Shown: piece after piece, positions 59,065 through 64,000 of the stretch
Numbering within the stretch: position 1 is the first letter of the stretch
Layout of the letters: the number at the start of each line of letters is the position of its first letter
Assembly (NCBI GenBank): GCA_002900995.3
Contig: CM035309.1
Coordinates: 2,548,389-2,612,388, forward strand
Direction: 5' to 3'
DNA length: 64,000 nt
Origin: Ganoderma boninense
Taxonomy: Eukaryota > Basidiomycota > Agaricomycetes > Polyporales > Polyporaceae
Notes under the pieces: model-generated
Seen by the model: the letters and a program-made list of their open reading frames with translations, nothing else
Database searches by the model: none
Told to the model about the DNA's origin: nothing
Made by a program: the position numbers and the translations under genes

Positions 59065-59703
59065 TCAAACTCGAACTGGCGCAACAGCGCACACTACCAT
59101 CCGCATCACCGTCAGGATGAGGTCCTTCCGGATGCAGTTTATCCGCCCATACGAGAACGGCATGTATGCCGTCCAGCCTCTGGAGCATCCCCACCTAGTA
59201 CGCGATGCCCTCGTGCGCAGCTGAGCTTGCCATGGACGACCAGCCAGCGCTCGGGCCAGAACTTGAAGACGTCCGGGTGGGAGAAGTTGTGCACTTCGAG
59301 CTGTACCGAGTGCTTGTTGCACGCGAACGATGTGCCGAGGCGGGGGCGTGTGTGGTAGGGGGCGTCGAAATCCTCATCAGTCGATGCACGATCGCGGCGT
59401 GGACGGGCACGGAGCGAAATCAACGTACATCCGGTCTGCATGCATTCGGGTGCAGGGTCATAGGACACATTGTTTGCGATCTCCGACCCAACCTGTGAGG
59501 ATCTCGACCTCCGTTCCGTATCTGCATCTCAGCGTGTCCCAGGCGCGCGAAGTGTCCGTGGCAGACTGCGAGTTGCGGTAGCACCTGTACACCTCCTCTC
59601 TAGCACAGGCTATGTCGTGGGGTCGGCCAGGATATTGTAGAACAGAGAGGTCGGGCCTCACAGCCGTCTCCGTGTCAGCGAGGGCGACGAGGTTGCCATG
59701 CAC
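59065..59703 (-). pseudogene. Cytochrome P450 C-terminal relic
   Basis: Pieces of a P450 lie in order but in different frames on the minus strand. REEVYRCYRNSQSATDTSRAWDTLR and YGTEVEILTGWVG resemble the region after the ExxR motif. HSVQLEVHNFSHPDVFKFWPERWLV resembles the PERF region (PDVFxPERW). PFSYGRINCIRKDLILTVMRMV is the haem loop, whose consensus FxxGxxxCxG is damaged (Arg in place of Gly after C-I). The N-terminal half is not found. It lies next to the decayed beta-lactamase copy. Confidence 0.75.
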
Positions 59704-60689
59704 GGTCGATCAACTCGTTCGTGTTCATGGGGCAGCTCCTGTTTTCCTCAGTCTTCGCTGATCTGTGTGTGTATCTGTAACGCCATTTGAATGTGATGGG
59801 TCTGAAGACGGACAAGAGGTCTGGTTTCTTGAACCCCCCGAGCCCATCTGGATCTTAATGCCGAGTGCTTGGCATCTGGCCATGGATCCAGTCACTTGGG
59901 GCGTGAGTCGAAAGTAGAATGCTAGCCAGGGAACATGAGCCGGAAAGGTGGCCGGTATGATTTCAGACGAGGATGAGAAACGTGTTCGTTACCAGGAAGA
60001 CTCACATTGGATACAAAACGTTTTCTTGTGCGTAAGACCTCCGAGGAATCCGCTACAAAGGTAGGATGGCCGCATTGGACAGCATATCGTGAGCTAGGCG
60101 GGACAGGCGAGGGAGACTCATACCCTGTTGACGACTTGAACTCATGCCTGGATTAGATGGCACTGTAAGCACGGCAAAATGCTTCATAGAAGCGAAACTG
60201 CGCACGTACATGGTCCGAACAGTTGCTGCACACCGGCTACTTGGCCACATTGCGACTCGACGGACCGGATGAACTCGATCATTGAGTTCTCTATGAGGAT
60301 CTCATGCTGCTTCGGGGCGAAAGGAGTCACTGTGGCTGTACCGGTGTTGCAGCTGCCAGCGCAGGCGTGCTCGATTTGCGCCGGCCCCGGACCATGATGC
60401 CTACGCAGCTCTTGAGGTAGCCGTCGGGGGACCAAGTGGGCCAAGTGGGCAAGGACGCCTGAGTAGGTTTCGTATAGCCAGAAGTTAGAACGGTGAAACG
60501 AGTGCTGTCCTCTGGCAGTAAGTAATCAGCGCTCAGCACGACGCGGGGGAGTGTATTATGTAAGTGTTTAGCGCCGCATCTGTCCAGGGCCCATGGCCAG
60601 TTGAATGTCCCTCTTCCTCTCGCGGTTTTAGCTGTCGTCAGGATCTGAGCTCTGCCTCCACTCTCTGTCAGCAACGGCCGTCAGTCTTG
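59704..60689. other. No gene recognised
   Basis: About 1 kb between two gene relics. It may contain the scrambled N-terminal part of the P450 or of the hydrolase, but nothing can be aligned with confidence. Confidence 0.4.
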
Positions 60690-62117
60690 CACTGGGAGTG
60701 CTACACTACCTTTCTCCCCAACCTCTTTTCTGAGACTCCGACCAGCAAACACTCTGTCGTATGACCTGTGGCTGAAAATGACCAAGTGTTCATCACTCTG
60801 GCAGCGATTCTTAGAAGGCGACATCGACCACCTCTCCATTGCTGTCGTGACCTCCGGTGGTCTCCTCCCCAAGGACAACTTGGAAATGGCCAGATGAAGC
60901 AAGAGCGCGACCTCTTTTTCCACATACCGTGGCGTCGGTCTCAAAGCTCAGCTTCACAGGTCTTGAGGCTTTCATCCTGAAAATGAGAGGCAATATTTCA
61001 TGTTGCGTACCCATCTCATCGCTTGCGCCAACATTTCTACCACTGACGTATCGAGCCGCCGCTCAGGTATGTCCCCATCGACAAGGACTTCAGAGACCAC
61101 TGCCAATACACCCTGGACGTCTGGATCCCCCTGAGCATCCAATCGAGCCCCACGAGAACACGCACTTAGGATCTTAACTAGAGGCGAGCACCTGCCGACC
61201 AATGTCCACCCGATCCCTTCGTGTCAGCCCTGTTCGAGACCGTAGGCACCACCTCACGTCTCTGCCCGGCTCGTATCCAGCCTACCCAAGTACTGGGAAC
61301 GGAATGCTGAGCATCTTCCTGATAGCGGATGCCAGCAAGGTGAGGGTATCCCGCTGTCAGACCCGATCACTGTCACCCATGCGCTGCTGAATCCCGGCCA
61401 CCCCAAAGGTCAGATCTCGCAGTGCTTATACGACAAATGGTTGCAGACCGCGCATGCATTCGAGGAGGAGGACTAGGCCCCGCGATCGAGTTTATCTGGT
61501 GGATCATCGACCAGAAGGACTCAAACGGCCGTGCGCGCCATCTCTACCGGAAGCGTGCGTGTCTCTCGTCCTCCCTATCATTTTCAGCTATGCTACTGAT
61601 TTTTCTTTAAATAGCTGGATACATGGTGGGATACCACAGCACGGTACTGATCCACCCTGGGACGAGCTACAGTGTTGTCATGCTGCCCAGAGGCCACTAC
61701 CTCCGATGCCACGATGCTCGCTGCGACGCGCTCGAGATCTTCCAGCTCTTCATCAACAGAACACTGATTGACTTCTCCAAGGAACGCGCCTACCCTGGAA
61801 CGTGGATGGATGGGGAGAGTGGTGTGGATCTTCACGCTTCAGGTCTTCTGGGAAAGAGCGAAGCTCGATGCGATGAGCTCAGGTGCGCAGTCTCTTCTCT
61901 TTTCCAAGCATGTTGCCATGGTCGGGCATCAATTCTGACCATATCGTGCTCCTTTGCAGGCTTCTATCTGGGTACGACCAGAAGCACGTTGACGTACAAA
62001 AATAGGAAGGATGTCTGGGGCATACGCAACGGCACCACAATTAACACCGCTATCCACCCCACGGGTTCCTGGAAAGAGCATACCCTTTCGCTGTCCCTTG
62101 TACTCAAGCGGCATTGA
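60690..62117 (+). pseudogene. Decayed second copy of the beta-lactamase-like gene
   Basis: Segments match the intact gene at 11406-13385 in the same order but with stops, indels and lost exons. FLPNLFSETPTSKHSV stands for FLPNLFTETPPTTRHSA, GDIDHLSIAVVT for GDIDSLSIAVVT, and SYPAYPSTGNGM for SYPAYSNTGTGL, so the Y-S-N motif is lost. Further on are SQCLYDKWLQTAHAFEEED, RPEGLKRPCA for KDSNGRA, HSTVLIHPGTSYSVVMLPRGHY and INTAIHPTGSWKEHTLSLSLVLKRH at the end. The nucleophile SxxK segment is scrambled. The gene is long dead. Confidence 0.85.
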
Positions 62118-62231
62118 CTCGGAGGTGGGTCTCAGTGTGCCTCTTCAAGTCCTTTGTTCAGGGAGAAGTACGCAACAAATTCACGGTGTGAGTAGCCTAT
62201 CTAAGTACAAGTACACGATGTGATTGATACT

Positions 62232-63323
62232 CTAGTGGAACAGCGGAAGACACGATGGCGGGAAGAAGCCAGTGAACGGGTCCTCCGAGCCACGACGGGA
62301 TGGCTCGTCCTGCGTGCCTGCAATGGTCTGCACAATACCCTCCATGGAGAAGTCCTTCACCGGCTTCGTACGGACGAGCAATCGGCACGTCGGGCAGGAG
62401 TATTTCGGGTGTGGCGTAGCGCTGACCTCCATGATAATATCGCGTTCGATTTCGCGTTTCTGGACAGATGGGACATCGGCGCGAGCGAGGGCTCTGCGGT
62501 GATGCATGGGGATGATCTTCCCCAGGTCGTATGCCCTGTGCGTGTCTATATGACGTCTATATGCAGTGTAGAACCATTGTTTGAGGCACTCAGCGCAGAA
62601 GGTGTGCCCACACCCCAGCCTATGAAGGGGCGTGGGTAGATTCAGTTCCCATTTCTGTCCTCAGCTGTGGTGCGGGACGCACTTGTATGGGTTCCACATC
62701 CTGCTGGCGCATATCGCACACTTGACGTGATCCTCGATCGCAGAAAACAGCTGCGTCGGTGGTCAGAGAGACGCATAGATAGAGGTAGTGCAGCACTTAC
62801 TGCCTTCAGCCTCTTGTTCTCCTAAACGACTCAAGGGAACATATTGTCAAGTGACTATGGGACTCGGACAACGGACTGGATGACACACCTCAAGCTCAGT
62901 CACGTTTTCCTCAGTAGCATTGGCTGCAAGGGGGTTCTTGACGGACGACTCGTCCTCATCGGAGGAGATCTCAATGATTTCAGCGCCGGGGGGCTGTGGG
63001 GCCTTCGCCTTCCGTTTCGAGCGTTGTCTGGCTGACATACGTGCAACAGCCTGCGGCCTCCGTGGAGGGCTGCCGCCATCTTCCGCATTCATGCTTGAAA
63101 CGCTGTCAGGTTGACAGGAGGACACATCAACGTCCTGCGACTCGGAGTATGGCGTAGGCGGGCGAGTACCTTGCCAGAAGCCGGAGCGAGTGGCGAGCGT
63201 TACAGCGACAATGTCGGCGATGGGCGGAGAAGCGCGGGGGCCGGCCTCGGAGACAAGAGACAATGCAGGTGTTGACGTTGAGGGATTGAGGGGACTCGAG
63301 GGAAAAGAGCTGAGGATGGCCAA
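62232..63323 (-). CDS. RING-finger protein with SUMO-interaction-like motif
   Basis: Four exons on the minus strand. The N-terminal part is Ser/Pro-rich, then basic (ARQRSKRKAKAPQPPG), followed by EIIEISSDEDESS, a hydrophobic core plus acidic run as in SUMO-interacting motifs. A tiny coiled exon (ENKRLKA) joins to the RING: C-A-I-C in HVKCAICASRMWNPYK, then LGCGHTFCAECLKQWF and the last pair in YSCPTCRLLV. KPVKDFSMEGIVQTIAG and DPFTGFFPP close the protein, as in a multi-copy basidiomycete RING family. RING plus SIM suggests a ubiquitin ligase acting on sumoylated nuclear proteins; only the domains are seen. The stop is at 62232. Confidence 0.8.
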
Positions 63324-63725
63324 GCAACTTGAGCAGTGAGGGGATTAGCTTAAGTAGGCCGTTGGGACGGGGGTTGCCGGTTCTCTAGTTATCCACCGAT
63401 GTCCATATGTACATCCGTCGATTGCTGTGGCTGCAAATGTTGCACCGGACCACCAGGTCTAACACCAGAGCACCTTCTTTCCGACTCTGGCGCTCCGGGA
63501 GGTGACGCCGGGCGCCTCCTACCATGCTCACTGCTCTCCAGCTTCGTCTTGCGCGCACGACGATGGCGGTGAGAAGTCGACGTGTGGTTGGGCTAGGCGC
63601 CGGCGAAGCCGGGCGGACGCGGGGCTCGAGGAGCCGCTCACCCAAATAAATGTACGCTGCGCTGAGCGAGAAACTGCGGTGACACGAGCACCGCCAGCCC
63701 AAGAACAAAGGAGAGGAAGCCGGCG
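63324..63725. other. Intergenic, nothing recognised
   Basis: Spacer of 402 bp between the RING gene's start and the recombinase's stop. It should contain the RING promoter. Open frames here have no domain. Confidence 0.5.
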
Positions 63726-64000
63726 TTACGGCACATAGCGCGCAGCTAATCCCGCCGTGTGGGTGTTCATGACCTGCTCGAAGGCACGGATGTAGGTCTC
63801 GTAAGCAAGTGACTTCCACCTGCCACTAATGCGGACCATTTCTGACTCGACTCCTTGCCCGAGGAAGAATGATGCACCACCGATGCGGAAAGAGTGTCCA
63901 AAGGCGGTCCCAAATCCTCCCGCCGAGAGGATTCGGTTGATGATGTCCAGAGCCGCGCTCCGTACCATTGGCACCTGATCATCACATCATAGTAGTTAAT
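63726..64000 (-). CDS. Tyrosine recombinase C-terminus (partial)
   Basis: The last about 90 residues of a tyrosine recombinase enter from the right edge. HSFRIGGASFFLGQGVESEM carries the H-x-x-R pair of the active site. ISGRWKSLAYETYIRAFEQV carries the W/H position and the likely nucleophile Tyr (the Tyr before ETY or in TYIR). The first catalytic Arg is outside the window. Such recombinases occur in fungal Crypton and DIRS-type mobile elements; the type cannot be decided without the rest. The protein ends AARYVP. Confidence 0.8.

Noticed and set aside
1..64000. CRISPR arrays, operons, ribosome binding sites
   Set aside because: Spliced eukaryotic genes throughout; no regularly spaced repeats of CRISPR type were seen.

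Overview
The window reads as nuclear DNA of a filamentous basidiomycete, most likely a wood-decay or polypore-like Agaricomycete. Genes carry many short (about 50-70 nt) GT-AG introns. The families are typical of that group: a DUF6534 seven-pass membrane protein, a basidiomycete RING family, UstYa-like (DUF3328) oxidases, a GH105 hydrolase and a chromodomain Ty3/gypsy element. All calls come from reading the sequence; no searches were run. One 100-base N gap (37,099-37,198) shows this is a scaffold.

Layout. 1-4,035: 3' part of a chromodomain Ty3/gypsy retrotransposon with its right LTR. 4,690-5,746: an unrecognised single-pass membrane protein. 5,962-21,072: the most interesting block, a palindromic gene cluster. 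Its left arm (minus strand) and right arm (plus strand) have the same order, UstYa-like oxidase, then a small signal-peptide-bearing peptide gene, then a DHA2-type MFS exporter. The arms flank a central beta-lactamase/transpeptidase-like enzyme and a multipass membrane protein. The two short peptide genes share a C-terminal block whose codons differ almost only at synonymous sites. The two MFS copies are nearly identical even in introns although the rest of the arms has diverged. In Ascomycota, UstYa oxidases cyclise ribosomal peptides (dikaritins), so the block is a candidate basidiomycete RiPP-type locus; this is inference.

21,073-29,571 is gene-poor and full of decayed repeats, a scrap of MFS gene and a tRNA-like A/B-box element. 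29,572-33,041 is an apparently intact hAT transposase. 33,363-37,098 is CGA/GCG-rich, with a possible LTR and three co-oriented helical or coiled-coil genes of unknown function, the last cut by the gap. 38,448-38,800 is a MITE with long terminal inverted repeats and TA target sites.

From 39,300 the window is more ordinary gene space: two tandem secreted class 3 lipases, a DUF6534 membrane protein, two tandem 3-ketodihydrosphingosine reductase-like SDRs, a divergent GH105 / sugar-acid (ACS-type) transporter pair, and a GNAT acetyltransferase. From 59 kb decay resumes: a P450 relic, a broken second copy of the beta-lactamase-like gene, a RING protein with a SUMO-interaction-like motif, and the C-terminus of a tyrosine recombinase running off the right edge.

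Several frame breaks in otherwise well-preserved genes can each be explained by one missing C in a short C run, so some apparent pseudogenes may be consensus errors.
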